Source: Gadus chalcogrammus
Lineage: Eukaryota; Chordata; Actinopteri; Gadiformes; Gadidae
DNA: 64,000 bases
Reading direction: 5' to 3'
Assembly: GCF_026213295.1 (NCBI RefSeq)
Contig: NC_079414.1
Coordinates: 4,555,348-4,619,347 of the forward strand
Under the pieces are notes generated by a model. That model was given only the letters and a program-made list of their open reading frames with translations, had not been told where the DNA came from and made no database searches. Of the stretch, positions 1 through 15,247 are shown in pieces. The position numbers and the translations under genes are program-made. Within the stretch, counting starts at the first letter, position 1. The number at the start of each line of letters is the position of its first letter.

Positions 1-2973
<2,973 letters not shown>

Positions 2974-5910
2974 TCTGTATCTATTTCTGTTTCCAGACCA
3001 GGTAATTGTTGCAGAAAATGAGCGGTCCTGCTCGGAGTCTGCAGCCTGTGCGACATCAACAGCTACGCTCTCACTCATACCATCTAACCGAACATGATTC
3101 AGTGCATCTGTCTGCTCTCCTCCGTCTCTCCTCCCCCACCCTCTTATCTTCCTCTGGCCACGCACTGACTCTCGTTCACCGTCTTCATCACATGCTCTGT
3201 GTCATCCTCTCACTTTAACTAAGAATTCATGTCTTCCTCAGAATCTATGTCCTCATCGCCCATTGGTCCTCTATCCCTCGTTCGTCTCCTGCCTCTCTCC
3301 CTCTTTTTGGTAAATCTTTCATCCATTGGACCTCAGGTACTCCCCTTAAAGAGATGAATGGAAGTCTGAATGGATTCATGCCTTGATGAACGTTGGTAAA
3401 GAGTGGAGGAACTTGGAATGGTTGAAGAGAAATAGAGGCTGAGAGAAAGAGAGGGAAGAAAATGGCTTTATTCTTTTGTTTGGTTCCTCCTTTGGCCAAC
3501 GTCGATTTAAATGTTAACAACTATATCGGCCTACAACAAAGATTAGACGTCTTATGGGGGTTAGGGTATGGCTGTTGAATATCAAATAGTCAAAATCAAT
3601 ACTCTAATAGCCATGTACATAATGACTCCACATCATCAGCTGGTTAGAAGAGGACACATCAAATATCTAGTCTTTTAACGCTATTTAATTAAAAACATAT
3701 CTTTACTTAATATATTTAAACAATAATTGCTCATATTTCAATTAGGCTGGAGGCACTTCCAATTAGTCGATCCTATTTGGTTTGGTGAATATGATTACTT
3801 ATTACTTATTGAACCTAATTACTGTACTGTATTTATGCATGATTTCTTTATTTAACCATTTTTGGTCTGAATCCCCCATTTTTATTTATCAATGCATATG
3901 AAGCATGAATAACATTTTGTAGATGAAGAATTTTGTCTTTTTTTGCTGACCTGAAAGCTAACCTCACGGGCCTGCATCCAATGGGGGAGATATCTGGATT
4001 CTACCACCCTTTTTAATGCTCTAATAGCCAGGTTAAAAGACAAATCTGTAAACGGAATGAACTACAACGCAATCTGTTAATGAAGGCCACAACTCGCTGA
4101 CAACCGTCTCAACATTTTGATGCAGGGGCAGTTTATGAGTAATCCAATTTGATATGCGCACGCACATAGCCATCACTAGCCGGGGAGACAAAACTCAAGA
4201 GCACTTCTTTCATTTGCTTTGCAGATAAGGTCTGGCTCCCCTCCCATACTAATTGTTTCTGCCCGGTATGAGATCACCATCGAGATCGTCGACCAATCAC
4301 AACCGTTTATCTAATATGAGGCGGGATAAATACGATGACGGTGCAGAGGAACACTATAGAGGCAACAACAACAAAGATAGAACGGTCTGTTGATTATGCT
4401 ATCGAGCTAGCACTAAACCAACTACAAGGTATATTGTCATTAAAAGGAGAACAGACAACTGCACTTTTCTTGAGAAGAAAGATGTATTTTTATGTGGCTC
4501 AGTGCTGCGTCCCCCATTTCCTTGCTATGATTGGATGGTGAATGCGGCATTTTCGTCTGCGCCCACTGGTCACGCCCTTTAGAAAGTCTAAATGAAGGGA
4601 GAGGTTCCAGACTTAATGCAGTTCCCCTGGCTAAGGCCTCACATCCGCAGTTTGCCCCGTCGCTGAGAACGAGCTTACTGTACAAGTTACATTGGATAAT
4701 GTTGCCGATGACGTTGAATAATAGAATATCAAGGATTAGTAATAGTAGTAGTAGTCGTATATTATATCATTATTATTATTTTGAAATGAGCATGACCCCC
4801 CACCTTGATGTGTATGGGCTGACGCCTGGTGACGTATGAGCTGAGCTCATTAATTTATAACACTGCTGGAACAGATTGTGTCTAGAAGACAATCAATCGC
4901 ATGACAATTTAGATGGAACGTAGAGCACACCTGACCTGGCACGCCAGAACGCTAGATCAGAATCATTACCGGCAAGTGATTTGATGAACCGTGTGTTGTC
5001 ATCACCTCACGCAGATCACACAGGGCGCTGATTGGTCTGAACTACTGTGGTACGGCCACAAGCACAGAACTGAAACCTGAGAGGATGGAGTCTGGAATCA
5101 ACGTGATCTGCTGCGTCGCTGCCCCCTAGGAGAGAGGACACCTCCTCCACTTGACATCCGTTGTCTACATCTGTTGTACAACCAGTTCTGTCTTACTGGA
5201 CGGAGAACACCTCTCTTTGCAACCCAATCTCACAACTGTTTTGCGTTGTGAAGACCGAGGCCATAGTGTGAACAGTTGTGTATTTTCATTCTCAAAATGT
5301 GAGTCTTCAAATAAATTCCAATAAATGTGGTGAAATGGTAGATATTTGAAACCTGCATCAAGCAAAACATCATAGGAGACTTCAGACATGTCAGAAGTCC
5401 CCCTTTGCATTCTGTCCAGGCGCTCCTGTTGCCTGACTGAATGTCATCTCTGCTGGAGGGTCAGAGGCTTCATGTTTGGGTTGGAAATATTCACATACAC
5501 ATGCATGCATTGTGTGTGCATGCTTGTGTGTTCACGCATTGTGTGTGCATGCTTGTGTGTACATGCTTGTGTGTGCATGTCTCACTATACGCATCATCCT
5601 TTTCTTTACAGGCTCAAATATATTATTCATGTAACATGTTTGATCTATTAAAACACCCATTTAAAAAGGCCCACACACACATATGAACTATGAATATAGT
5701 GTTGTCTTCAGTACAAATGTAATAATTAAGCAATAGATTATTTAATGTTATTCAAAGCCAACAGTTACGCATTCAATTATGCTGTTGTCCTGCTGTTGTA
5801 GATCAACATTGTATCAAACAAGCTGAAAAACTACAGAACAAATGGAAAAGCAGGGCAACTGAGAGACAAAGAGATGGAGAGTTAGTGGAGAAGGAAATGT
5901 TCTACAATTA
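2974..5910. other. Unique sequence, no gene recognised
   Basis: Unique-looking DNA of mixed composition. 3500-4000 is AT-rich. Short open frames (for example 4335-4541 and 4531-4839) have no recognisable domain. A short TG-rich stretch with repeated GTGTGCATGCTTGTGTGT-like units lies at 5500-5580. I see no gene. Confidence 0.55.
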
Positions 5911-5936
5911 CGCACACACACACACTAACACACACA

Positions 5937-5979
<43 letters not shown>

Positions 5980-6015
5980 TTAAGGAAACATACTCACACA
6001 CACACACTTACACAC

Positions 6016-6048
<33 letters not shown>

Positions 6049-6065
6049 AGCAAACGCACACACAC
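5911..6065. repeat. (CA)n microsatellite, interrupted
   Basis: Several CA runs separated by short interruptions such as ACACTTA, CACATA and AAGCAAACG. The longest pure run is at about 5939-5972. It is low-complexity and non-coding. Confidence 0.96.
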
Positions 6066-8700
6066 TGTGAAGGACATAGAGAGAAAGAGGAGAAAGTCTA
6101 AAAAAATGTAGAGCTGATGACTGACTATGGGACTATGGAACAATTATGGCAGATATTTGGTTTGAGTGGTGGAGAGGTGATGCTATTAGGGTGTTCAGGA
6201 GATACATGTCACGGTATCCACAGTGACAGTGACACCAGATGTCATTCTAATTGACACCATGCCGGGGGAGGGGGGGGGGGGGGGAGGAGGGTGGAGGTCT
6301 GCTCCCCCCAGGGCCATCTTAATTGGTAAAGTTAGGAATATAAGCTATGAAATATTTAATGTATGAAACAAGAATACATCCACCCTATGCTCAGAGCACT
6401 TTGGCCCAGCATGGGGTGTTGCACAATGGAGGGACTAAAATGCAGACCGGGTGATTCCATATCACAGTTGAGCAGAAAGAACAATACCCAGCTGCCGTTA
6501 ATGACGTGAAGCTACTGGCCTTACTTTTTGTGCTCCTGAATGTGTTCAGACCTAAACCTTATAAGTTAATGCCGATATTAAGAGATAGCAAGAAATATAA
6601 GTTAAACAATGAAGCAACATTTCATCCATTAATTATTTACAACAAAATGAATTAATGACTAACCCTGTACTGTTGTATATATCACCTCTATGAGGGACAA
6701 ACCTGTAGGTTTCTGCTAAATCTAGACTGCTTTGAGGACATGCCCTGGGGATGTTGACAGGGGTGCGATTATGCCCAGAAATGATCAGGAGAGGCCTTTC
6801 AAAACACAGAGGAATAATGTACAAATAAAATCTACAAGAACATGGACAAGTATGAAAAACAGATTAGTACAAAATGTTCTTTCACCATTCAAAAAGAAAA
6901 CAGCTTCCTCGAACAATTCTCCCAGTGCGAGGTACCATTGCTACTGTGAATACAGTTCTGCCTCTCCGTTCCTGTTTCTCCTCTACTTTTATGTCTGTCA
7001 CAATAGCGGCCATCTTTTATTCAGCTTCTGAGGCCGTCCAATAGAATCCAAGTTCTGTAATCACCCCGAAACTAGTTTCAGCTGGACCTTGTAGAGGACG
7101 AAATCATCAACAACAAACGCAAAATCATAGCCAACTTCTACCATGCGATTACTTATTACAATGAGAACACTTATTGTATTCAGCAAGCAAAATCCTGATA
7201 ATAAGAGACAAATGCACAGCTATACCTGGACACAGTAGTGCTTCAACACACACAAACACATTGTACTGCAGCCAACACACACTAGGTATGCACCTACTCA
7301 AAGCTCTTTATCTCATCGCACTCACGGAAACATCAACTCAGCTTCACCCATCTATCAGCTATTAAATTGGACATAGATATTGTATGCATGTTGGTGGATT
7401 GCACTGCGACTGTGATCCTGCAAATCTCAGATGTCCCAACATTGACGGCTGCCTACGGTTTTTATAGACTCTATTGAAACCTTACGAAATTGATGGCTGT
7501 TGTATTTGTTTGTACCTCTTTCCAAAGTGCATATGTTATCTACTCTAGCAACCTCCATGTTCATAATATTTTACCCCACTTCCTTTTAATTTACAAAAAT
7601 AACATCAGTCCAATGTGTTTCCAGTGTTTCCTTTGAATTTGTCGAGCTTGTAACTCGACTCCCGGATGTGTTCTTGTGTAGTCCTGCATGCTGTGTCAAC
7701 ACCTCCACGTTTCCTATCGATCGCTCTCCCTCACTGTTCCCTCAATGCCATCTGTCTTTCTTTCACTATCTGTCTCCCATCTCTTGTGCTGTCTTTGTTT
7801 GCGGTGATGCGGGAATGTCTGTTTGGGCTGATAGTGAGGGAATACTTCAATATGTGCGTCAGTAAAAAACGTTACAAATAGAGTCTAAACACCTCACGCA
7901 TCGCAGGACATTACCTGCCCATCAAATAGAATTGATAAAAATGCAACTGCTAATTCCATGACACAAAAAAGGTGTCATGGGGTCTTTCAAACATGCAGTA
8001 GTGGTAGTGTGCACATCCCCACCGGTGAGGTGCAGGGCACTGTTTCAAACATGCATAATGTTATAAGAGCTCAAACAGAGAAGCTGTGATGGTAGTTTTT
8101 TTTTACCAAATATTCTGCCCTCTATTGGTGATAGAAAAACAATGGCACTTTAACAATCCACTAGTGGACCACGAGGTGTGGGTGTGATCAGCCATAACTG
8201 TTACAAAATGGGCCCTTCCCTGTGGCTTAGTTACATCACAAGCCGGAATCAATTCAGTATTTTTTTCTATTCATCCCCTTTCCACTTCCACTCTACATCT
8301 AGTAACATCTGCTACTCGCCCCCCCTCCTCAGAAGTGCCTTGACCTTGCAACTGTTTTTATTGTTCATCCATCCTCCCTCTCACCCTCTCACAGGCTAAT
8401 CTGTCACTCCCCTCTGATGTCCTCTCTCACTCTCTGCTCACTCCCTACCTCTGTCTCCCTCTTTACTCATCTGCCAATCTGTCTGTTATCTATTACGTCC
8501 TTCCATCTTGATGCTTTTAGTCCTTTTTCCCCCACGCTTCCAGATCATGGCCTTCATCCCTATGGGGAAAATGTATCCTAATAAAATGTCACTTTCTCCC
8601 CTTCTATCTCCATCCCTCCCTCCCTCTATCCTACTCTCCGTCACTCGCTCGCTCACTCAATCATACGTGCACTGATACTTGACACACTGTACGTGCATTT
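6066..8700. other. Unique sequence with a poly-G run; no gene recognised
   Basis: Mostly unique DNA. A G-rich run (6264-6290, nearly pure G) lies about 200 bp after the CA repeat. Pyrimidine-rich DNA (TCTC/CCTC) occupies 8270-8680. Open frames of 60-100 codons (6732-7031, 7174-7365, 7666-7881) carry no recognisable domain. No RNA gene is apparent. Confidence 0.55.
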
Positions 8701-8712
8701 ATATTCTAGACT

Positions 8713-9057
8713 TTCTCACACACACACACACACACACACACAAGCAGACACAGAGAAACTCACCCCCCCCCCCCCCCCCCCCCCCCACACACACACACAG
8801 AAATGCAAACACGCATTAACACACATACACACACACACACACACACACATTTGCGCATACGCAAACACATACACCCACATGCGCACACACGCACACTCAC
8901 TCATATCCAAAAAGCCTGTATTTGTCCTAATAAAACGTCAGGCCAGCAGCAAAATGAACTGTAATGACTTTCAGCCTGCACTAATGGCCAATAAATCCTG
9001 GATTAGGACATGCACACACACGCACACACCCACATACACACAAACACACACACCCTC

Positions 9058-9154
<97 letters not shown>
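8713..9154. repeat. Compound microsatellite: (CA)n, (C)24, (CA)n
   Basis: Successive tracts are (CA)n at 8717-8742, a pure C run at 8763-8786, CA runs at 8787-8800 and 8821-8850, and a long, almost perfect (AC)n at 9059-9154. Open frames across it read only Thr-His or Cys-Val repeats. The poly-C run next to CA runs is a region where length is hard to sequence accurately. Confidence 0.97.
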
Positions 9155-9156
<2 letters not shown>

Positions 9157-10012
9157 CAGAGAGTCATGTTTCATGGCCTGCTGAGCTGGGTTCATTCAGG
9201 AGTCAGATGGGTAAAGTTCTAAACTGTTTTCTTCTGTTAATGGCTGTTATGCTGACTTTTATAATAACAGCACGGGAAGCAAACCAGCGGGAATTAGCAT
9301 CCTAGCATCATTTAAACCAATGATACATGATGGCTGTAGCTGCAAGCCATCTGACACATATAAAGCCCCCCTGCCCGAATCACCCCGTACACACCCACCC
9401 ACACAAACACACACACGCACTCACACATAGCCGCCAAACCCCGGCACACACACAAATAGCCCCGCGCCTTTCGGTTTGTTTTACTGCTTGACTCCCAGAG
9501 ACAATTTCACAACCAGATTTGACAAGAAAAACATTCTTGAAGCATTATCTGTGTCATTTGACATTTTTAGAGACAGATGCTCTCACTTCCATGGATAATC
9601 CGGCAAGATAAATAAACAGACAACAAAGAACATTTGTTTCTTTGAAGAGATTTCTGTCCTCGCAGAAATTCAAAAAGTCACAAGAAATTAAAGGAGCAGG
9701 GAGAAGCGAAGAAAAGGTATATATTGGGGTGACGTGTTCTGTTAGATTCTAACCAAAGGCCGAGCCCCAGGCAAAGCCGAGGGATATACAACAGTACAGA
9801 CTGGAGGATTTCTCTTCTCTTCTGGGTTTAAAATGTCATTGGCACACAAACATTACCAATGGCTGAGGCCTGCCAACACATTAGGAATGTTAGCTGTTGC
9901 TCCCAGTGTCAGAACACAGTGTTTGACACTGGGCATCTAAATAAACAAGGGAGAAGTGACACTGGGTCCTTAAATATCATCATTATTTGGTGAACAAATT
10001 ATGAATTTTATA
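9155..10012. other. Unique sequence, no gene; possible conserved non-coding stretch
   Basis: No coding exon is recognised. The part at 9230-9360 has balanced composition and little repeat character, and it could be conserved non-coding DNA. That is only an impression from texture, and an alignment to other fish would be needed to support it. Confidence 0.4.
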
Positions 10013-10016
10013 TTAA

Positions 10017-10650
10017 AGGTCCAATCGCATGCTACTTTATGAATTATTATTTTATCTAAGTTAGTGGGCCCCTAATACTGTACCTGAAGACGTTCAATAA
10101 ATTCAGCCGTGGTGCAGAATTACAGCCACTAGGTGACAGTCCCATAATGAGCATTCCACAATTGTGCCGTTTTTTTCGAGGCGGGTCAAGGTGAAGGGTG
10201 GGGTTGTGGCCCTTAGCAGCTTGTGGCCATGGTACCAAGTGCTAATGTTTACAGGGGATCTATCGCAATGGCTCGGATTCATACTATCATCTGGAGGCGC
10301 ACACAGCTTTTGGCCGTATTCTGTAAATATTCTAGAACACTCCGGGTGCTCCGGCGGGAGTCCTGGAGCTCTAAATCTAAAAAGGATCATATTTTACATA
10401 GATATAGATATCATATAATATATATATTATCACGGCCAAAAGCTGTGTGCGCCTCCAGACGATATTATGAATCTCAAACGACTGCGTCGGAGAACCAACG
10501 TCTCTGGTTCATTTCCACATCAATCTGAAGTAGACTGTACCGCGTCACGGAGGAGAAAGGCATTGTTGCCCGCGATTATTAACCGTGATTGTTTCCCGCC
10601 GATGCCCCGCTGCCCACTGCTGAGGAACAACCGCCTCGGAGGCGGGCAGC
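10017..10650 (+). mobile_element. TTAA-flanked repeat family, truncated copy
   Basis: Starts with AGGTCC directly after a TTAA (10013-10016). It matches, in opposite orientation, the right end of the full element at 24105-26600. Shared landmarks in order are the terminal CATGCTATTTTATG-like stretch, GTGGGCNNCTAATAC, GTGGTGCAGANTTACAGCCAC, GAGGCGGGTCAAGG, GGTACCA, GGCGCACACAGC with TTTGGCCGT, and an AT-rich ATAGATATC block. The copy stops where the 20-bp minisatellite begins near 10650, so its other terminus is missing. Open frames inside are not genes. TTAA target duplications occur in piggyBac and Kolobok DNA transposons; I cannot say which applies. Confidence 0.75.
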
Positions 10651-11325
10651 GCCGAGGTCCTATAACACTGGTATGGTCCTATAACACTGGTATGGTCCTA
10701 TAACAATGGTCCTATAACATTGGTATGGTCCTATAACACTGGTATGGTCCTATATCACTGGTATGGTCCGATAACACTGGTATGGTCCTATATCACTGGC
10801 ATGGTCCTATACCACTGGTATGGTACTATAACACTGGTATGGTCCCATAACACTGGTCCTATACCGTTGGTATGGTCCTATACCACTGGTATGGTCCTAT
10901 AACACTGGTATGGTCCTATATCACTGGTATGGTCCTATAACACTGGTATGGTCCTATAACACTGGTCCTCTATCACTGGTATGGTCCTATACCACTGGTA
11001 TGGTCCTATAACACTGGTCCTATAACATTGGTATGTTCCTATAACACTGGTCCTATAACACTGGTATGGTCCTATATCACTAGTATGGTCCTATAACACT
11101 GGTATGGTCCTATAACACTGGTATGGTCCTATATCACTGGTATGGTCCTATAACACTGGTATGGTCCTATAACACTGGTCCTCTATCACTGGTATGGTCC
11201 TATACCACTGGTATGGTCCTATAACACTGGTCCTATACCACTGGTATGGTCCTATAACACCGGTCCTATACCACTGGTATGGTCCTATAACACTGGTATG
11301 GTCCTATAACACTGGTATGGTCCTA

Positions 11326-11326
<1 letters not shown>
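10650..11326. repeat. Minisatellite, unit about 20 bp (GGTCCTATAACACTGGTAT)
   Basis: About 35 imperfect head-to-tail copies of a 19-20 bp unit. Some copies drop the GGTATG part to give a 13-bp short unit, and variants differ mainly as ATAACACT, ATATCACT or ATACCACT. The array resumes at 11819-11912 after a LINE insertion. Repeated open reading (Tyr-His-Trp-Tyr-Gly-style) is an artefact. There are no spacers of unrelated sequence, so this is not a CRISPR array. Confidence 0.95.
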
Positions 11327-11381
<55 letters not shown>

Positions 11382-11818
11382 CTTTTAATGACCACACAGC
11401 CAGGCTGGTGGAATTTGTTGTCAGCTTGGTACAGGTTCCAACTTACAAAACATATAAAACAGATATACATACAGAAATACACACTACACAATACATAAAG
11501 GCCATGCTTAATCCTTAACGTTCCGAGTTCAGAAAGTTTATTGCAATTGGGATGAAACTGTTTTTTTACTGGGTTGTTCTGGAGGCAATTGTCCTGTAAC
11601 GCCTCCCAGAAGGCAGTAGTTGGAAGGCATAGTGTGCAGGGTGAGTGGGGTCGGAGATGATTTTCCGTGCTCTGCGTAGTGTCCGTTTGTGGTAGAGTGA
11701 ATCAAGGGATGGAAGGGGTGTGCTAATAATTTTGGATGCTCTATTTATGATGCGTTGTAGTTTCTTCCGGGAGAGTGAGTCTAGACTGCCGAACCAGACT
11801 GTGATGGAGAAGGTGGTC
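11327..11818 (-). mobile_element. LINE 3'-end fragment with (ATCA)n tail, inserted in the minisatellite
   Basis: Read on the - strand, codons at about 11820-11566 give a typical C-terminal domain of fish non-LTR retrotransposons: TVWFGSLDSLSRKKLQRI, then RRARKIISDPTHPAH, then FQLLPSGRRYR. A 3' untranslated part follows, and then a tail of 13-14 tetranucleotides (11327-11381, TGAT on the + strand). This is the expected structure of a severely 5'-truncated LINE copy. Minisatellite units flank it on both sides, so it inserted into the array. The C-terminal motif is of the Rex1/CR1/L2 type; I cannot assign the exact clade. The coding part is broken relative to a full ORF, and no reverse transcriptase core is present. 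Confidence 0.8.
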
Positions 11819-11912
11819 ACTGGTCACTGGTCCTATAACACTGGTATAGTCCTATAACACTGGTATGGTCCTATAACACTGGTATGGTCCTATAACACTG
11901 GTCCTATAGGTA
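11819..11912. repeat. Minisatellite resumed after LINE insertion
   Basis: Four to five further copies of the TCCTATAACACTGGTATGG unit, continuing the array at 10650-11326. They establish that the LINE fragment interrupted a pre-existing array. Confidence 0.9.
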
Positions 11913-12122
11913 GTGCAGAAACAATTCTCTCTTCCCCTGCAGTGTTTACTTTGTATAGTATATCTATTTATAGTCATATAGTAATAATATTGATTGGTTT
12001 CTAATCGTACCGATCTCTGGCTGCAGTTTGGGGTTGGGGAGGAATCCTGCCACAAATAACTCTCACAGATAACTGTCCTTTAAAGCAGTCATACATACAG
12101 GCACTGCTGACAACCACTGCGA

Positions 12123-12330
12123 GAAGGTGAGGGATAGAGAGGTACAGAGAGAGGTAAGAGAGAGGATAAAGAGAGAGGTTAGAGAGATAGAGGTAAAGAG
12201 ACAGATAACAGAGAGATAGGTTAGAGAGAGAGAGGTTAGAGATAGGGGTAAGGGAGAGAGATAAGAGAAAGAGGTTAGAGAGAGACAGAGGTTAGAGAAG
12301 GAGGTGAGAGAGAGAGGCAGAGAGAGAGTA
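12123..12330. repeat. Purine-rich degenerate repeat (GAGAGGTTAGA-like)
   Basis: About 200 bp of almost pure purine with a recurring GAGAGAGGTTAGAGA motif of irregular length. The antisense strand gives a Ser/Leu-rich open frame (12063-12437) that reflects the repeat and not a gene. Confidence 0.85.
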
Positions 12331-12414
12331 GCCACCCACACAGCCCTGAAGTAGCGTCCGCTGGCTGCACCTGGCGTCAGGAGGGGCCAGACCTGCCCCC
12401 CGTTTGTTTGATTA

Positions 12415-14748
12415 CAGTTTTTTTCAATTGCTTGCACACGTTTTGCAAAATTTGCCTCGTTGTGTCAAAATTCAACACACAAGCAAATAAGACAACAACA
12501 CTGGGAAATAAACCATTCACATCTATGTCAAATTGAAACTCGGCTATCGAAACCTAACAATCCTTTGTAAAAATGCCACTCTGATGTCAAAATGAAACAC
12601 ACTTGCATCATATGCATACACTTTCAGATCAGCAGCAACACACTGGTCTACTTTATATAAAACACTGCAGTCTTTCATGTTCACTGTTTTATTCAGTTCC
12701 ACAGAGGGCACGTTTTCACCACAACCAAAAGAAATACTAAATACTGTACATTGCAGTACTGTACATTACAGTGCAGTAAATACAGTTTGAGCAAAAATAA
12801 ATAAACCCTACTGTACTGTGAACACAGAAAAACATGGCAATTGTGCATGGGTGGGCTTATGGATTCTGCCGTCTGTTGGGGTCTGGCCATAGGATCTCAT
12901 CAACATCACAAGCAATATTTTCTTCCGCTAAGCATCGGGGAAAATATTGCCTTGTGTGCCTAATCCATCAATGGATTGACCCTATGTTGATGTCTCCGCA
13001 GGCCTGTTCCATTGCCTGCAGAAGAGGCATGCGAGCATGAGGTTTGTGGATATATACGCCCCATCTCCAAGCCGAAAATAATTCTTCTATGGGGTTTAGA
13101 AATGGTGTGTAAGGGGGCAAGTATAGGACTTCAAATTGATGATGGGTGGTGAACTAGTTGCGTACCAGAGCAGCCCGATGGAAACTAACATTATCCCAGA
13201 CAACAACAAACCTGGGCTGCTCTGGTCTGTCCTGTACAGCTGCATCATGAAGTGCATCCAGGTATTGAAGGGACCTAGTTTTGTTTGATGGTGCAGTAGC
13301 CCTTGAAGGCTTATGGCAGCACACAATGAGATATTTCCCCCGCGCTACCCCGGGACTTGCACAATTGCCCTTTGGCCAATTATGTTACGACCCCGTCGTC
13401 TTGTTTTGCTGAGGTTGAATCCAGCCTCATCAATGTAAATCAATTCATGAGGCTGTGCAGCTCCATCCATCTCCAAGATGCGCTGTAACAAAACAAAATA
13501 GTAACTGGATGACACCAATACTGTATTGTAAATGTAAAGGACTGTAACACTTACCTGTACATATTCACGTCGAAGTCCTTTGACCCTAACACTGTTTCTC
13601 TCAAGTGGGACCCTATACAATTGCTTCATGGTAATTTGGAGCTTTACATAACAAGATGCGTCTGATAGTGGAAATGCTCACTCGCTCTATGTTATTGAAT
13701 ACTTCTCTATCTGCAAGTATTTGCTGCTGTAGCTTGTTGAGACGGATTGCATTGTTTGCTCGGACCAGGTTCACAATGGCAAGTTCCTGCTGTTGGGTGA
13801 ACAGGCGTTGGCGTCCGCCCCCAGAAGGTCTTCTAGTCAGTCTTTAGAAAAAAGCAATCACGAAATGTTACTGTATTGGTTTGCTTCTTTTTTTACACTA
13901 CTGTATATACTGTACTTTACTCTATATACCATAGAAAGTACTGAAACATCTCAACGTAGGTAATCACAAAACTACCACTTTTGTTCAAAAAGGAGCATTA
14001 GCCACCCTGCAATACAGTACATACAGTACTGCAATACATACAGATATGGTACAGTACTGCAAATACTCTAGATACAGTCTGAGTAGACTAGAAAGTAGAG
14101 AGTTGAAGACATACCTGTTTTCCAGTCGGAATGTCCTTATTATGGATGAAACTGTGAAACGGCTTAGATTAGGGTGGACTCTCTGCCCAGTTTCCCTCAT
14201 AGTCAGGCCATGGTTTACAGTATGACATGGTCCACCAAAGTTGCTCTTATGTCATCGGAAATAATGTTCCATGCACGGCCTCTTCCACCAGGTCCTCCTC
14301 TATGTCTCTGTCCTCCTCTTCCTCCTCTACCTCTGCCTCTGGCTCTTGCTGCATCCATGCTTGCAAAGTTCTCAAAATGGCTTAACTGAGGCCTTTTTGC
14401 AGCTGGCTGATTGGTGTTCAGTTTTGGAAGAAAGTGTTTTAAGGTGTGTAAGTAAGTATTCTCAATTAACCAATGTGTTTAGGATTTTGAATAGATGTGT
14501 TTTCCCAATGGCTCAATGAGACGTCCTTTTTGAATTATGTGTCTTATGTATGAAATAGTGTGTAGTGTGCAGGAGCAAGTGTGTTGCAGAAAGGAGCAAG
14601 TGTGTTGCACAATTGCAACTAAAGTGCAAAGCAGCGCTTTTGTTTAAGGAATGGTTACATGTGTTTAAGGTATAGAAACAAAAACTTCAAGTTGTGTTGC
14701 TTTGGTCTAAGCATGTGTCTATAGTGTTCAAGCAATCGAAAAAAACTG
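12415..14748 (-). mobile_element. Tc1/mariner-type DNA transposon, decayed
   Basis: The ends are inverted repeats: CAGTTTTTTTCAATTGCTTG at the left, and on the opposite strand CAGTTTTTTTCGATTGCTTG at the right. TA dinucleotides flank them (12413-12414 and 14749-14750), the target duplication of this superfamily. A transposase gene with intron-like gaps fills the - strand between them. The element is about 2.3 kb, longer than classic 1.6-kb Tc1 copies because of its introns. A short MITE with related ends follows at 14909-15232. Confidence 0.88.
12857..14358 (-). pseudogene. Tc1/mariner (IS630-like) DDE transposase pseudogene, three exons
   Basis: Catalyses cut-and-paste transposition in the nucleus. 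Exon 1 (14358-14115) starts MDAARARGRG, an RG-rich N-terminus, followed by a helix-turn-helix with GQRVHPNLSRFTVSSIIRTF. A GTATGT donor follows. Exon 2 (about 13841-13555) reads RRPSGGGRQRLFTQQQE and ends at a GTAAGT donor. Exon 3 (13482-12857) follows a TTACAG acceptor and holds IDEAGF, WDNVSFHRAALV and NPIEE, which supply the three acidic DDE residues, and it ends IACDVDEILWPDPNRRQNP before a stop. Exon 1 has a frameshift or stop just before TMRETGQ, exon 2 has a frameshift before MKQLYRVP, and exon 3 is broken several times. It is inactive. The family call is strong, while exon edges are read from splice consensus only. Confidence 0.88.
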
Positions 14749-14908
14749 TAATCGATCATTATATTCATATTTGGGATGATGTATGTAGCATTGTTCATGC
14801 ATTCTTATACATTACTGCAGAAATAAAACAAGGATCATTCATCTGGTGCCGGATTCACAAAGCATTCTTAAGAAAAAAAAAGTTTGTAAGTAATACATTT
14901 ATCTTGTA

Positions 14909-15232
14909 GTTTTTCTCAATAGTTTAAACACGTTTTCTGAAACTATAGCTCAACACATGATTGAAGTGTTTTGCCAGTTGAGTTTGTAAAGATGAGAAGT
15001 GAGTTAGACTTATTGGTAATTAGTTGTTGCGTTTTGAAGGCCAGTGTGATCCAGGTGAAACTAGTGTGCTAAATGATGAGATTTGTGCTTAGAGTTTAGC
15101 AAAAATGTGAAAACAGTGGAATTGTGCTTAGAGTTTAGCAGTCTGGAGTCTTGTAGTTGATACATGAGCTTCAAGTTTTCAGAATTGTGTGCATAGTTAC
15201 ATTTTTTGGGTGTTTACAATCGAGAAAAACTG
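14909..15232. mobile_element. MITE related to the Tc1/mariner element
   Basis: A 324-bp element flanked by TA (14907-14908 and 15233-15234). The left end is GTTTTTCTCAATAGTTTAAA, and the right end on the opposite strand is CAGTTTTTCTCGATTGTAAA. The ends resemble those of the transposon at 12415-14748. It has no coding capacity. It sits inside the left arm of the large Harbinger relic. Confidence 0.7.
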
Positions 15233-15247
15233 TAACACTGTTCTTAA

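Noticed and set aside
8693..9222. Long open frames rich in Thr-His or Cys-Val across CA/GT repeats (also at 32161, 34061, 35380, 36748, 37036, 39055 and 39874)
   Set aside because: They are the forced translation of dinucleotide repeats and have no other protein features.
10650..11326. Possible CRISPR array or repeat protein
   Set aside because: The units abut without unique spacers and drift gradually, as in a minisatellite. The genome is eukaryotic by content.
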